A program made the translations under genes and the position numbers. 64,000 nt of DNA, taken from NCBI RefSeq assembly GCF_048001765.1, contig NZ_CP181447.1:496001-560000 (forward strand), written 5' to 3'. The notes beneath the pieces were generated by a model. That model ran no database searches. It was not told where the DNA came from and saw only the letters and a program-made list of their open reading frames with translations. Shown here piece after piece: positions 44,196-53,821 of this stretch (position 1 is the stretch's first letter; the number at the start of each line of letters is the position of its first letter). The DNA is from Bombiscardovia asteroides_K. GTDB taxonomy: Bacteria > Actinomycetota > Actinomycetes > Actinomycetales > Bifidobacteriaceae.

Positions 44196-45233
44196 ATGAT
44201 GAGCAACGATGCAGATATGACCGTAACCGATGAGGAACGCAAATTGTTAGAGGGCTGGACTGAGGTCGATAGGGATCTAGGTGGTTGCAGTGCCGATATA
44301 GCCAAGACCGTTCTGGGATCCCGGCTGACCTTTGGGCGCATGGATGCTCCCCGTTCTCGCCACTGGCAGGTGCCCGAGGGTGTGGACTGCCTCAATGACA
44401 TCGCATATGTGGACGACGGTCTGCGCACCCACAAGCTGGACCTTTACCTGCCTCATGATGCCCTGCTGCGCAACGGCAAGGTGACTCCGGTCTATATCGA
44501 CATCCACGGCGGCGGGTTCATGTACGGCTACAAGGAGCTCAACCGCAACTTCTGCACCCATCTGGCACAGCGCGGCTTTGCGGTCTTCTCGGTCAACTAC
44601 CAGCTGGTCCCCAGCACGGACTTCATGGGCCAGCTGGGCGACGTGCTGACGGCCCTGACCTGGATCAAGAACCACCTGGAGGAGTATCCGGTTTCGCCCG
44701 ACAGGATCTTTCTGACAGGTGACTCGGCCGGAGGCACGCTGGCCCTATATACGCTGGCAGTGGAGTCCGATGACCAATTCGCGCAGAGGCTGGGGTTGAA
44801 ACCTGCCGGGCTGCGGCCCCGTGGCGCTGCCTTGGTCTCAGGGCTTTTCGACCTGACTCCTTACCTATCGGTGAATCTGGATGGTTTCCAACCCAGTGGC
44901 TCGCCCACCGATGCCTTGACCATGGTTGCTCCATCCTTCTTCGGGAGCTTTGTGCAGGCTGGGGGCGACCAGGTGGCCGACCTGACGACCATGGTTGATA
45001 TGGTCCACCTGCCGCCGGTATTCCTGAACACCAGTGCCGACGACTTTCTGCAGGGTGACGCTCTGAAGCTGGCCGGGATTCTGTGCAGGAAGGGCCGCGA
45101 CTTCGAGCTGCATGACCCGAGGCCCAACCGCCTGCAGACCCTGGGGCACGTCTATCCGGTGGCCATGACCTGGCTGGAGGAGAGCCGGCAGGCCCTGGAC
45201 CAGATCCACGATTTCTCCTACGACCTGATTTGA
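44196..45233 (+). CDS. HSL-type esterase (alpha/beta hydrolase)
   Basis: 345 residues. HGGGF (104-108) forms the oxyanion hole and GDSAGG (175-180) holds the nucleophile Ser177; the acid and histidine lie near SADDFLQGDA and LGHVYPV. The layout is that of hormone-sensitive-lipase-like carboxylesterases. No signal peptide. Two ATGs in tandem begin it, with GAGGG upstream. It may deacylate short acyl esters on sugars or xenobiotics; substrate unknown. Confidence 0.82.
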   Translation: MMSNDADMTVTDEERKLLEGWTEVDRDLGGCSADIAKTVLGSRLTFGRMDAPRSRHWQVPEGVDCLNDIAYVDDGLRTHKLDLYLPHDALLRNGKVTPVYIDIHGGGFMYGYKELNRNFCTHLAQRGFAVFSVNYQLVPSTDFMGQLGDVLTALTWIKNHLEEYPVSPDRIFLTGDSAGGTLALYTLAVESDDQFAQRLGLKPAGLRPRGAALVSGLFDLTPYLSVNLDGFQPSGSPTDALTMVAPSFFGSFVQAGGDQVADLTTMVDMVHLPPVFLNTSADDFLQGDALKLAGILCRKGRDFELHDPRPNRLQTLGHVYPVAMTWLEESRQALDQIHDFSYDLI

Positions 45234-45346
45234 GCCCCTATGCGCGCCCGGTTCATCCGTTCGCTGGCTATGATGGGAAGAGAAAGGTGGGCATCGATGG
45301 CGTAAGGCCCCCGGTGTCTGCACCGCCGCTTACAGAGGAGTGATTC

Positions 45347-45550
45347 ATGGACGAGAAGACCTTGGTAGAGAAGCTGAGCAACCTGGAGACCATCGACCAG
45401 CTGGTTGACCTGTCCAAGGAGATCGGCCAGCCCCTGTCATACAACGACGCGGACCAGCTCTTCGGCAGGATCAACCAGTGCAAGAATGATGTCGCACAGC
45501 TGGGAGGCGACACCATCGCCAAGCTGGCCAAGAAGGCCTTCAACATCTGA
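45347..45550 (+). CDS. 67-residue leader-like peptide (Nif11-like resemblance)
   Basis: Good ribosome site (GAGGAG) and its own terminator. Residues 14-43 form an acidic amphipathic helix with VDLSKEIGQPLSYNDADQLF, similar in layout to Nif11-type leader peptides of class II lanthipeptides. LGG at 52-54 is followed by a 13-residue basic amphipathic tail (DTIAKLAKKAFNI). One Cys (C45) lies in the helix region. No modification enzyme is nearby, so it may be a plain small regulatory protein or a peptide cleaved at the double glycine. Resemblance is from memory; not proven. Confidence 0.5.
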   Translation: MDEKTLVEKLSNLETIDQLVDLSKEIGQPLSYNDADQLFGRINQCKNDVAQLGGDTIAKLAKKAFNI

Positions 45551-45582
45551 GGCATCCTAATCTGAAGTATCAGATTCCATAG

Positions 45583-45615
45583 GGGCGGGCCGGCATCCGG
45601 TTCCGCCCTCTTTTT
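45583..45615. terminator. terminator between the small peptide gene and the MFS gene
   Basis: GGGCGG pairs with CCGCCC around a CCGG-CAT-CCGG inner stem, followed by TCTTTTT on the plus strand. The genes on both sides point to it. Confidence 0.8.
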
Positions 45616-45625
45616 ATGCCCGATT

Positions 45626-46996
45626 TCATGCCCGGGCCCGGGCCTCCTGCTCAATCTGGGCCAGGCTCTTGCCTCGGGTCTCGGGCACCATGAACCAGGC
45701 GAACACCAGGGCGCACACATTGATCAGGGCGAAGAGCAGATAGGTGCCGGTGCCGCCCAGCCGGGCAAGCAGGGTGGGGAAGACCAGGGAGAGTCCGAAG
45801 TTGGTCAGGTTCATGGCCACGTTGGCGTAGCCCATGCCACGGCTCTTGACCTGCTGGGGGAAGATCTCGGACAGGAGCAGCCAGGTGACCGGGGCCACCA
45901 GGCCCTGGACGAAGATCACGTAGATCATCATCATGCCGATCATGATCCAGGCGGCCGTTCGTGACCCGCTGCCTGGGGCGTCGACGAACCGGTAGCAGAC
46001 CCCGATGGCGGCCAGGAAGACAATGGTTCCTGCGAGTCCCACAGCCAGAATAACGCGGCGGTCGAAGCGGTCGATCAGTCCCAGCCCTCCGATGGTGGCC
46101 GCTATGGCGGAGACTAGGATGACGGGCACGGTGGCCACCATGGACAGGGAGGGGTCGAAGCCCAGGGTGTCGGTGAAGATGGTCGGTGCGTAGTAGTTGA
46201 CGATGTTCAGTCCGGTCAGCTGGTTGATCATGGCTATGCCGATGCCCACAATCAGCACCCGCCGGAGCCAGGGGACCTTGAAACTGGCGGTCTTCGCGCT
46301 CGCCGGCTGCGATAGCTCCTGCATGGTCACCCGGGCCTCTGCCTGGTCGCGGGTGGATTCCAGGAAGGCCGCAGCCTGGTCCGGTTGGCCACGGCGAATC
46401 AGGTGGGCCGGGCTGTCATGCAGGAAGCAGGCCAGCAGGGCCAGCAGGATGGCCGGAGGCACTAGGGCCCAGAGCATGGTCCGCCAGTCGGCACCCATCC
46501 TGTCCAGGATGGCGTTGACGCTGACCGCCAGTAGCTGCCAGACCACAATCATGACCGAGTTGACCGAAACCACCCGTCCGCGTTCCGCCGTGCCGACCAT
46601 ATCGGCCAGGTAGATGGGCACGATGGTGGATGTCATCCCGATGCCAGCCCCGATGATCAATCTTCCCAGTCCCAGCAGGGCCAGACTGGGGGCCAGAGCG
46701 CTCAGCAGAGCTCCTGGGATGGCCAGCATGACGCCGGCCAGGATGATGTGCTTGGGGCCGAAGCGGTCGTTGAATTTGCCTGCCAGGTAGGATCCCAGTG
46801 CAGCGCCTATCAGCAGGGCTGAGGTGACCATACCCTGTTCACCGGCCGTCAGATGTCCGCCCGAGCCGGAGCCCAGGTTCATGCCGACCAGCGCCCCGGA
46901 GATGACGGTCAGGGTGTAGCCGTAGAGGCCGCCGGCCAACACGCCTAGGGCGGTCATCAGTTGTAGATTGCGCCGACGTCCTTGGATTGCAGCCAT
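45626..46996 (-). CDS. sugar-porter MFS transporter
   Basis: 456 residues with 12 helices. Sugar-porter signatures are NDRFGPK after helix 2, GRLIIGAGIGM and the closing PETRGKSL; the loop 8-9 carries DRFDRR. Similar to galactose, arabinose or xylose proton symporters. It lies beside the nucleoside hydrolase gene, divergent, with a 306-base region between; a role in ribose or other pentose uptake is only a guess. Confidence 0.85.
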   Translation of the reverse strand: MAAIQGRRRNLQLMTALGVLAGGLYGYTLTVISGALVGMNLGSGSGGHLTAGEQGMVTSALLIGAALGSYLAGKFNDRFGPKHIILAGVMLAIPGALLSALAPSLALLGLGRLIIGAGIGMTSTIVPIYLADMVGTAERGRVVSVNSVMIVVWQLLAVSVNAILDRMGADWRTMLWALVPPAILLALLACFLHDSPAHLIRRGQPDQAAAFLESTRDQAEARVTMQELSQPASAKTASFKVPWLRRVLIVGIGIAMINQLTGLNIVNYYAPTIFTDTLGFDPSLSMVATVPVILVSAIAATIGGLGLIDRFDRRVILAVGLAGTIVFLAAIGVCYRFVDAPGSGSRTAAWIMIGMMMIYVIFVQGLVAPVTWLLLSEIFPQQVKSRGMGYANVAMNLTNFGLSLVFPTLLARLGGTGTYLLFALINVCALVFAWFMVPETRGKSLAQIEQEARARA

Positions 46997-47302
46997 GGGT
47001 TCCCTTTTCGCCAGATCATCCGGGCATAATAAGAGTAATCATAGGCATCTTGGGGACTGGTCCGTCGATCCGGCTCGCCATGGTGAACCAGGGAATCGCC
47101 CGGAAAACCAGCTGCCGGATATGCTGTCTGGGTCCAGAACACCGGCGACATGAACATTTGAGGATATTGTCCACGACTTGCGCCTGTCATGGGGAGCGAA
47201 ACTGCTCAATTTCGCATATGATAAACAAGTATCCACAACAAGGACATCGTGGATGCATACGGCCATGGTTCCATACAGCCTGGCAATGAAAGGAAATATT
47301 GT
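46997..47302. other. divergent control region, sugar MFS / nucleoside hydrolase
   Basis: No gene. It contains an inverted repeat ATCCAC...GTGGAT (47231-47254), a possible operator, close to the nucleoside hydrolase start. Confidence 0.4.
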
Positions 47303-48259
47303 ATGCGTAAGCTGATTCTCGATTTGGACACTGGTGTCGACGACACTCTGGCTATCTCCTATGCCCTGGGCAGCCCCGAAGTAGAGCTGATCGGCATAAC
47401 TGGAACCTATGGCAACGTGCTCCTGGAGCAGGGCATCCGCAACGATCTGGCCATCACCGATCTGCTGGGCCACCCTGAGGTCAAGGTCTACCCGGGCCTG
47501 TCCCACGCCTCCAAGGCGGACTCCTTCGAGGTGCTGCCTGTCTCCGCCTTCATCCACGGAGAGAACGGCATCGGCGACGTGGCCATCCCCGACTCGGATC
47601 GCAAGGCTGAGACACAGTCGGCCGTGGACTTCATCATCGATGCGGTCAACACCTACGGCAAGGATCTGGTCTACGTGCCCACCGGCCCCATGACCAACAT
47701 CGCCGCCGCCTTGGCCAAGGAGCCTGATATTGCCCAGCGCATCGGCTCCATCGTACTCATGGGCGGGGCCCTGACCGTGCCGGGCAATGTGGATGCCTGG
47801 CAGGAGGCCAACATCTCCCAGGATCCGGACGCGGCCGACGTGCTCTTCCGCTCCGGTGCGCCTGTGACCATGGTCGGCCTGGACGTGACCCTGCAGACCC
47901 TGCTGACCTACAAGGAGACCGACCGCTGGCGGCAGCTGGGCACTGCGGCAGGCAACTTCCTGGCGGACATGACCGACTTCTACATCAAGGCCTACGAGAC
48001 CACTTCGCCCCACCTGGGTGGTTGCGGCCTGCACGATCCACTGGCCGTGGGCGTGGCCGTGGATCCGACCCTGGTCACCACCCTGCCCATGAACATGAAG
48101 GTGGAGACCGAAGGCGCTACTCGCGGGCGCACCATCGGCGACGAGCAGCGGCTCAACGACCCCAACAAGACCATGCGCGTGGCCGTCGGCGTGGACGTGC
48201 CCCGCTTCCTTGACGAGTTCATGACCCGCATCACCAGGCTGGCCTCCCAGGCTGACTGA
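47303..48259 (+). CDS. nucleoside hydrolase
   Basis: 318 residues. The calcium-binding signature is DLDTGVDD at the N-terminus (residues 7-14), and HGENGIGD is the typical second motif. It splits N-ribosidic bonds to base and ribose. AAAGGAAA precedes the ATG; a longer frame from 47249 lacks a site. It is followed by an MFS transporter after 50 bases, forming a nucleoside-salvage operon. Confidence 0.9.
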   Translation: MRKLILDLDTGVDDTLAISYALGSPEVELIGITGTYGNVLLEQGIRNDLAITDLLGHPEVKVYPGLSHASKADSFEVLPVSAFIHGENGIGDVAIPDSDRKAETQSAVDFIIDAVNTYGKDLVYVPTGPMTNIAAALAKEPDIAQRIGSIVLMGGALTVPGNVDAWQEANISQDPDAADVLFRSGAPVTMVGLDVTLQTLLTYKETDRWRQLGTAAGNFLADMTDFYIKAYETTSPHLGGCGLHDPLAVGVAVDPTLVTTLPMNMKVETEGATRGRTIGDEQRLNDPNKTMRVAVGVDVPRFLDEFMTRITRLASQAD

Positions 48260-48310
48260 GGTCTGCCATCCCCGGCAAGTTCACGCAAGAGAAAGAGAAC
48301 TGAAGACATC

Positions 48311-49699
48311 ATGTCCGAAAAGCAATCCACCGAGGATTCGACAGCGGTACGGTCGCTGATCCTGCTGCTGATCACCTTCGTCCTGGGCACCCTGTGCCTG
48401 CAGGGCTTCAACCTGGTCTTCCAGCAGGTCGGCAAGGATGCCGGCGCTCCCGATCAGGCCTCGCTGATCACGGCCCTGCCCAGCATCGTCCTGGGCATCG
48501 TCTGCTTCATCTACGGGTCCCTGGGTGACTTCGTATCCCTGCGCAAGCTGGTCACCTTCGGCCTATGCATACTGTTCGTCGGATCCGTGTACGGATACGT
48601 GGCCAACACGATCATGGCCCCCAACATCTGGAATGTGATCGCGGCCCGGCTGCTGCAGACCGCCGGCGAGCAGGTGGCTGGCTCGGCCTATCTGGTCGTG
48701 GCCACCAAGTACCTCAAGCCCTCCCTGAAGGTGATCTTCTTCGGCATCTTTACGGCAGGCTACCAGGTGTCTGCAGCCATCGGCATCTTCGCCGCCGGTC
48801 TGCTCAGCTCCATAGCCTGGCAGTACCTCTTCCTGATTCCCGCGGTCACCATCATCTTCCTGCCCATCCTGCTCAAGAGCCTGCCAACCGGCGGCGGCAA
48901 CGGCGAGAAGGTGGACTGGCTGGGCTTCGTCATCTTCGGACTGGCCACGGCCCTGCTGACCCTCTTCTTCTCTTACACGGCCTGGTGGCTGCTGGTGGCC
49001 TCCGCTGTCTGCTACCTGATCTTCGCCGTGTACATCAGTCGGGCCAAGAGCCCCTTCATCACCCCGGACTTCTTCCGTAACAAGCGCTGGCTGATGGGCA
49101 TCGGGCTGATCCTGATCTTCTACTTCATGAACTACTGCATGTCGCCCATCTTCAACGCCATCGGGCGTGACGTCTACAAGGTGTCGACCACCACGGTCTC
49201 CCTGCATGTGGTCTGGGCCTTCCTGGTGGCCGCCGTGCTGGGCACCACCTCGGGCGCCATCGTGGACAGGATCGGCCGCAAGACCGCCATCATCATCGCT
49301 GCCTGCCTGATGATTCTGGGCTTCGCCGGGACGGCCCTGGTGGTCAATTCCGGCCTGCTGGCCCTGACGCTGACTGCCTGCGTTTACTATGCCGGGGTCG
49401 GACTGATGTATTCGCCCATCGTCTCCACCGTGCTTGACACCCTGCCCCAGGACCAGTCGGGCCGCGGCGTGGGTATGAACGATTTGGTCATGAACGTGAC
49501 CGGCTCCATCGGCATCGCCATCATCGGCGGCCTGATGGGCAAGCCCAGCCTGGAGGGCTTCAGCATCATGGGCGCCACCGGACCGGCCGCCAACTACAGC
49601 AACCTGCTGCTGATCGGGGCTGCCGTGTCTCTGCTGGGGTTGGTCGTGTATTTGGCCTGCAAGAAGACCATCTACGCCACGACTGCCGACCAGCAGTAG
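48311..49699 (+). CDS. MFS transporter of the nucleoside operon
   Basis: 462 residues with about 14 helices, of the DHA2-like layout used by many exporters; loops include RISRAKSPFITPDFF-like and RDVYKVS. It lies 51 bases after the nucleoside hydrolase, so nucleoside or base movement is the natural guess; drug export cannot be excluded. No strong ribosome site is seen. Confidence 0.75.
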   Translation: MSEKQSTEDSTAVRSLILLLITFVLGTLCLQGFNLVFQQVGKDAGAPDQASLITALPSIVLGIVCFIYGSLGDFVSLRKLVTFGLCILFVGSVYGYVANTIMAPNIWNVIAARLLQTAGEQVAGSAYLVVATKYLKPSLKVIFFGIFTAGYQVSAAIGIFAAGLLSSIAWQYLFLIPAVTIIFLPILLKSLPTGGGNGEKVDWLGFVIFGLATALLTLFFSYTAWWLLVASAVCYLIFAVYISRAKSPFITPDFFRNKRWLMGIGLILIFYFMNYCMSPIFNAIGRDVYKVSTTTVSLHVVWAFLVAAVLGTTSGAIVDRIGRKTAIIIAACLMILGFAGTALVVNSGLLALTLTACVYYAGVGLMYSPIVSTVLDTLPQDQSGRGVGMNDLVMNVTGSIGIAIIGGLMGKPSLEGFSIMGATGPAANYSNLLLIGAAVSLLGLVVYLACKKTIYATTADQQ

Positions 49700-49856
49700 A
49701 ACAGTCGTAGTCGACCATCTGAGCGAGGTAAGAGGAGCCGCTTCCCCCTGTTGCGCTTGGAAGGTCGACTTGATTGTGTGAGGGGCGCGGAGGTAGGGTG
49801 TCGGCCTTTGGGATGAGCCTTGTATGTGACATTCCTTCGTGCGCCCCCGGCCTGTC

Positions 49857-52800
49857 TTACTCGAGTGAAGCGTGAAGCAGCTGGTGCTGTTCCCTCCGGT
49901 GGCGGCGGGATGCCAGGACCCCGCCCATGCCGGTCATGCCGGTGGCCAGGGCCAGCAGGATGCCCTCCCCGCCCGCCCGGGGGAGCACTCCTGCTGGCAG
50001 GTACGTGTACCTGAGGGAGGTGTCCGGCTGCTGGGCTAGGCGGCCCAGCTTGTAGTCCACGCTGACCGTGACCGTGCCCGTGCCCGGCAGGTGCGCGGGC
50101 GTGAGCACGCTGACGCTGCTGCCGTCGCCGCGCGTCAGGCCTGTTGCGGGGGTCTGGTCGAATCTGACGCCGGTGATCACCGGCGTCAGGTTGAACATCA
50201 CCGGCCAAGGAGTATCCTCTCCCCGGATGCTGGTGTCGCCTTGGCCGAGCTGGCCATAGTCGTTGCTTCCCCAGGCGTAGGCGTATCCGTCGGTGCCCAC
50301 GGCCAGCGAGTAATAAAAGCCATTGCCGAGCTGTGCGGGTTTCAGTCCTCGGCTCGCGTCAGTGGGGCTGGCGGGGTCGCGCACGCGCACAGGAACAAGT
50401 GACTTACCGGTGTCCCATCCGTTGCCGAGCGGGCCAAAGAGGTTGTATCCCCAGGCGTAGGCGTATCCGTCGCTGCCTACGGCCACCGTATGAAAGTATC
50501 CGGCGCAGATCTCTCTGGCTTTCAGTCCTTTGCTCGCGTCAGTGGGGCTGGCGGGGTCGCGCACGCGCACAGGAACTTTCGAACCGGTTTGCCAATCGCC
50601 GCTTTCATTGTTGCCGAGCTGGCCATAGTCGTTGCGTCCCCAGGCGTAGGCGTATCCGTCGTTGCCCAGGGCCACCGAATGTACGCATCCGGCGCTGACC
50701 TGCAGGAAGGTGAAGTCCGCGGGCGCTCCTGCAGGCTTGCTCACTTTGACCGGCGTACGCCGCTCGGTTTGCGTCCCGTCGCCGAGCTGGCCAAACAGGT
50801 TGTCTCCCCAGGCGTAGGCGTTGCCGTCGCTGCCCAGGGCCAGCGAATGCGAGGTTCCGACGTTGACCTGCAGGTAGGTGAAGTCCGTGGACGTGCCTGC
50901 AGGCTTGTTCACTTTGACCGGCGTAGTCCGCTTGGTGGTTGTCCCGTCGCCGAGCTGGCCAGAGTAGTTGTCTCCCCAGGCGTAGGCGTTGCCGTCGCTG
51001 CCCACGGCCAGCGAATAATCTTTTCCTGCGCTGACCTGCACGTAGGCAAAGCCTGCAGGCGCTCCTGCAGGCTTGCCCACTTTGACCGGCGTAGGCCGCT
51101 GGTCGGTCGTCCCGTCGCCGAGCTGGCCATAGCTGTTGTCTCCCCAGGCGTACACGTACCCGTCGCTGCCCAGGGCCAGCGAATGATCGATTCCGGCGCT
51201 GACCTGCACATAGGTGAAGTCCGTGGGCGTGCCTGCAGGCTTGCCCACTTTGACCGGCGAAGTCTGCATGGAGGTATCGGTGATCGTGGTTGTCCCGTCG
51301 CCGAGTTGGCCGTTGTTGTTGCGTCCCCAGGCGTAGGCGTTGCCGTCGCTGCCCACAGCCAGGGAAAAACTACTCCTTTTTGATGCGCTGACCTGGTTGA
51401 ACCTGATGCCCCGGCTGGTGTCCGGCGGGGTGATGGTGGTGGTTTCCTTGCCGAGCTGGCCGCCCTTGTCGGGGCTGATGCTCCATGCGCTGTTCCGATT
51501 GTCTGCTGTCCATTTGGCGGTGAGGGTGAGGTTTTGGGTGACGGGTTTGCTGAAGTCGTAGGCGACCTGCCCGGTGAACCATCCGTCGAACTGGTAGCCT
51601 GGGCGCGTCGGGTCGGGGGAGGGGCGCTGGACTCTGCCGTAGACCGGCTGGATGCTCTGGTCCTGTGGGGTCGGGTTTCCTCCGCCCGTGTCGAAGCGGA
51701 CCGTGTAGGCGGAGCCCTGGCGGAGGTCTCTGGTCAGGGTCTGGTCGACGGTGTACGTCAGGCTTCTGGTGAAGGGCTGGTCGTCCTGCCTGCCGGTGAT
51801 GGTGATGGCGGCCGGGCCGGGCTGGCGGGCGGGGATGTCCGTCTGCCAGGCGTCGCCGGTCCTGCTGAGTTTGAGCGGCTGGCCGTCCGTGCCGGCTGTT
51901 TCCAGGGTGGGCGCTGTGGCGGTGTCGAGCCGGGCTGGCCGGGCCGGATTGCTTTGAGTATCCAGGCTCCACGTGAACATGTTGCCTTGCCGGTCGATTG
52001 CGGTGACCCTGCCGCCTGCAAGGACGGCCTGCGTGTAGGCCCGGCTCCCGTCGTCCGCCCGGGCGGGCGCTTCGCCGGGCTTCCAGGCCCAGAGGCGGCC
52101 GTCCCTGCTGGTGATGACGGCCTGGTCATTGCCGGTGGTGATTCGGCTGGCCTTCAGGTTTTCCGGCAGGCCGGCGGCCGTAAGGCTGGTCGTGCCGTCG
52201 GCCTGGTGCCAGGCCTGCCCGTCCGCGTCCAGGAGGAGGAACCCCTGGTTGAGGGCCTGGGCCTGGACGATACGGATTTGTGTGTCCTGCCTGATGCGTG
52301 CGGGCTTGACGTTGCCGGTCTTGCTCGCGTCCCAGGCCCAGGCCTGCCCGTCCGCGTCCAGGGCGAGGGCCCGGCCGCCGGAGGCGGCGGCGGTGACGGC
52401 CCGCGCCTGTCCGGGCAGGCCGGTCGTGGCCTGCTCCAGGAATTTCGGGTTCGTGTTTTGACTGTCTTTCCGGCTGGCCTGGTAGGCGTGGACCTGTCCC
52501 TGCCGGTCCACCGCCAGCAGAAGGTCGCCGTCCATGCTGATGCCGGTGAACCGGGCGTCCTGGTTGGCATCGAGGATGGTGGGTGTCGATTGTCCGTTGT
52601 CCCAGGCGTAGATCCGCTGGTCGGATCCGAGCGCGGCCTGCAGCCGGCCGCCTGCCGCGGCCTGCAGCCAGCGGAACCCGTCGGGAGCCTGCGTGGGGAA
52701 GGGGACCTGCTTGGGCGCGCCCTCCTGCGTCCAGGTGTGGATGCGCCCGTCGCCGGTCAGGCCGACTGTCCGCTCGCCTGCGGCCTGGACGTTGACGTAG

Positions 52801-53408
52801 TAGTGCTCCTGCGGGCTGGGCGGGCTGATGGTCAGCCGGGCGCCGGCGGCGGGCCCGTGGTCCGGGCTCAGCGTCCAGTCCGTGATCCTCGACCATTGGG
52901 CTTTCAGGGTCGTGTCCTGGAGGATGGGCGTCCGGAAGTCGTAGGGCTGGCCGTCAAGCGTCCACCCGTCGAATTTGAATCCCTCGCGCTGCGGATTCTG
53001 CTGCGGGGCGGTGGCCAGCGTCCCGGTCTTCACAGTTGATTGGGTGTGTTTGCTTCCGTCGGCCGGGTCGAAGCGCACCGTGTGCGAAGGTTCATCATCC
53101 GTCTTACCGGCTGATTTAGCTGGAGCGGAGTCTGTGCCGCTTGGACTGGCCGCCGGCGTTGACGGGGCAACCGGGCTTGATGTCGTGGGGTTCAGGGGCG
53201 AGGCGGTCTCCAGCGGCGAGGGTGAGGGCAGGGGAGCGCCGGACGCGCTGCCGGGATTGGTCACGGGGGTCTGCTCGGCTGTGTGGCCCTCCCCCCCGGC
53301 AGGCACAGGAGCGTCCACGTTGGCGGACGCGACGCCCAGTCCTGCCATAAGGCCCACAAGGAGGATTAGTGCCGCCAGGACGCGAGGCAGGCGGGAAACC
53401 AGATGCAT
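49857..53408 (-). CDS. cell-wall-anchored InlB-repeat / RCC1 propeller surface protein A
   Basis: About 1183 residues. A signal peptide (about residues 1-30) is followed by a Pro/Ser/Thr-rich linker, then InlB B-type repeats (one with GFKFDGW, one with GYQFDGW), each followed by a SP-x-G beta segment. Between and after them lie degenerate and then regular RCC1 repeats (VAVGSDGYAYAWG / ASAGIDHSLALG). The C-terminus holds LPRAGG, a hydrophobic helix and a basic tail, a variant sortase signal. It ends in SLE, like protein C. Start at 53408 follows GAAAGG; GTG at 53432 is an alternative. A surface adhesin or ligand-binding propeller is inferred. Sibling genes lie at 57518 and 61323. Confidence 0.82.
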   Translation of the reverse strand: MHLVSRLPRVLAALILLVGLMAGLGVASANVDAPVPAGGEGHTAEQTPVTNPGSASGAPLPSPSPLETASPLNPTTSSPVAPSTPAASPSGTDSAPAKSAGKTDDEPSHTVRFDPADGSKHTQSTVKTGTLATAPQQNPQREGFKFDGWTLDGQPYDFRTPILQDTTLKAQWSRITDWTLSPDHGPAAGARLTISPPSPQEHYYVNVQAAGERTVGLTGDGRIHTWTQEGAPKQVPFPTQAPDGFRWLQAAAGGRLQAALGSDQRIYAWDNGQSTPTILDANQDARFTGISMDGDLLLAVDRQGQVHAYQASRKDSQNTNPKFLEQATTGLPGQARAVTAAASGGRALALDADGQAWAWDASKTGNVKPARIRQDTQIRIVQAQALNQGFLLLDADGQAWHQADGTTSLTAAGLPENLKASRITTGNDQAVITSRDGRLWAWKPGEAPARADDGSRAYTQAVLAGGRVTAIDRQGNMFTWSLDTQSNPARPARLDTATAPTLETAGTDGQPLKLSRTGDAWQTDIPARQPGPAAITITGRQDDQPFTRSLTYTVDQTLTRDLRQGSAYTVRFDTGGGNPTPQDQSIQPVYGRVQRPSPDPTRPGYQFDGWFTGQVAYDFSKPVTQNLTLTAKWTADNRNSAWSISPDKGGQLGKETTTITPPDTSRGIRFNQVSASKRSSFSLAVGSDGNAYAWGRNNNGQLGDGTTTITDTSMQTSPVKVGKPAGTPTDFTYVQVSAGIDHSLALGSDGYVYAWGDNSYGQLGDGTTDQRPTPVKVGKPAGAPAGFAYVQVSAGKDYSLAVGSDGNAYAWGDNYSGQLGDGTTTKRTTPVKVNKPAGTSTDFTYLQVNVGTSHSLALGSDGNAYAWGDNLFGQLGDGTQTERRTPVKVSKPAGAPADFTFLQVSAGCVHSVALGNDGYAYAWGRNDYGQLGNNESGDWQTGSKVPVRVRDPASPTDASKGLKAREICAGYFHTVAVGSDGYAYAWGYNLFGPLGNGWDTGKSLVPVRVRDPASPTDASRGLKPAQLGNGFYYSLAVGTDGYAYAWGSNDYGQLGQGDTSIRGEDTPWPVMFNLTPVITGVRFDQTPATGLTRGDGSSVSVLTPAHLPGTGTVTVSVDYKLGRLAQQPDTSLRYTYLPAGVLPRAGGEGILLALATGMTGMGGVLASRRHRREQHQLLHASLE
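50390..51350 (-). repeat. tandem RCC1-coding DNA repeats in surface protein A
   Basis: Near-repeats of about 160-180 bases, each coding SxxxHSLALGSDGxxYAWG plus a TPVKV loop, follow one another; a G/C-balanced core CCCAGGCGTA recurs in each. Such repeats can expand or shrink by recombination. Confidence 0.65.
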
Positions 53409-53432
53409 AAGCCGAATACCTTTCGCCAGCAC

Positions 53433-53800
53433 CGGACACGATCGCTTCCAACACCCCTAAAGCGTGCCGATGACCCTTGCATGCAACGTACCTGTCGAGA
53501 TGCCGTCCAGCCCTCCACTGCTCAAGCCAGCCCCCACGTCAGCCGTACAAGCCATATCGAAACCCAGCCAACTCCCCAACATCACTACACTCATCATGTT
53601 ACCTGAAAAACAAGAACAAGCGATGCCGTTCGTGATATCAGATTCATATAGGTAAATCAGCTTCGGACTTTGTACCAGCACAGCATTTCTGATGATTGCA
53701 TTACTGGTAAAAACAGCGGACAAGCATCGTACCACAACCGGTATTCCCCTCCCTGAAGCCATCTGTCTGCCCGGCGATAGAATGGGCTGACGAATCAGGC
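53433..53800. other. divergent control region between surface protein A and LacI
   Basis: About 370 bases, less GC-rich than the flanks; no gene seen. It must hold the promoters of both genes. Confidence 0.5.
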
Positions 53801-53821
53801 GTGAGGGAAGCGACGGCTATA

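Noticed and set aside
50390..51350. Regular repeats resembling a CRISPR array
   Set aside because: The repeats are in frame, code for RCC1 units and lack unique spacers.
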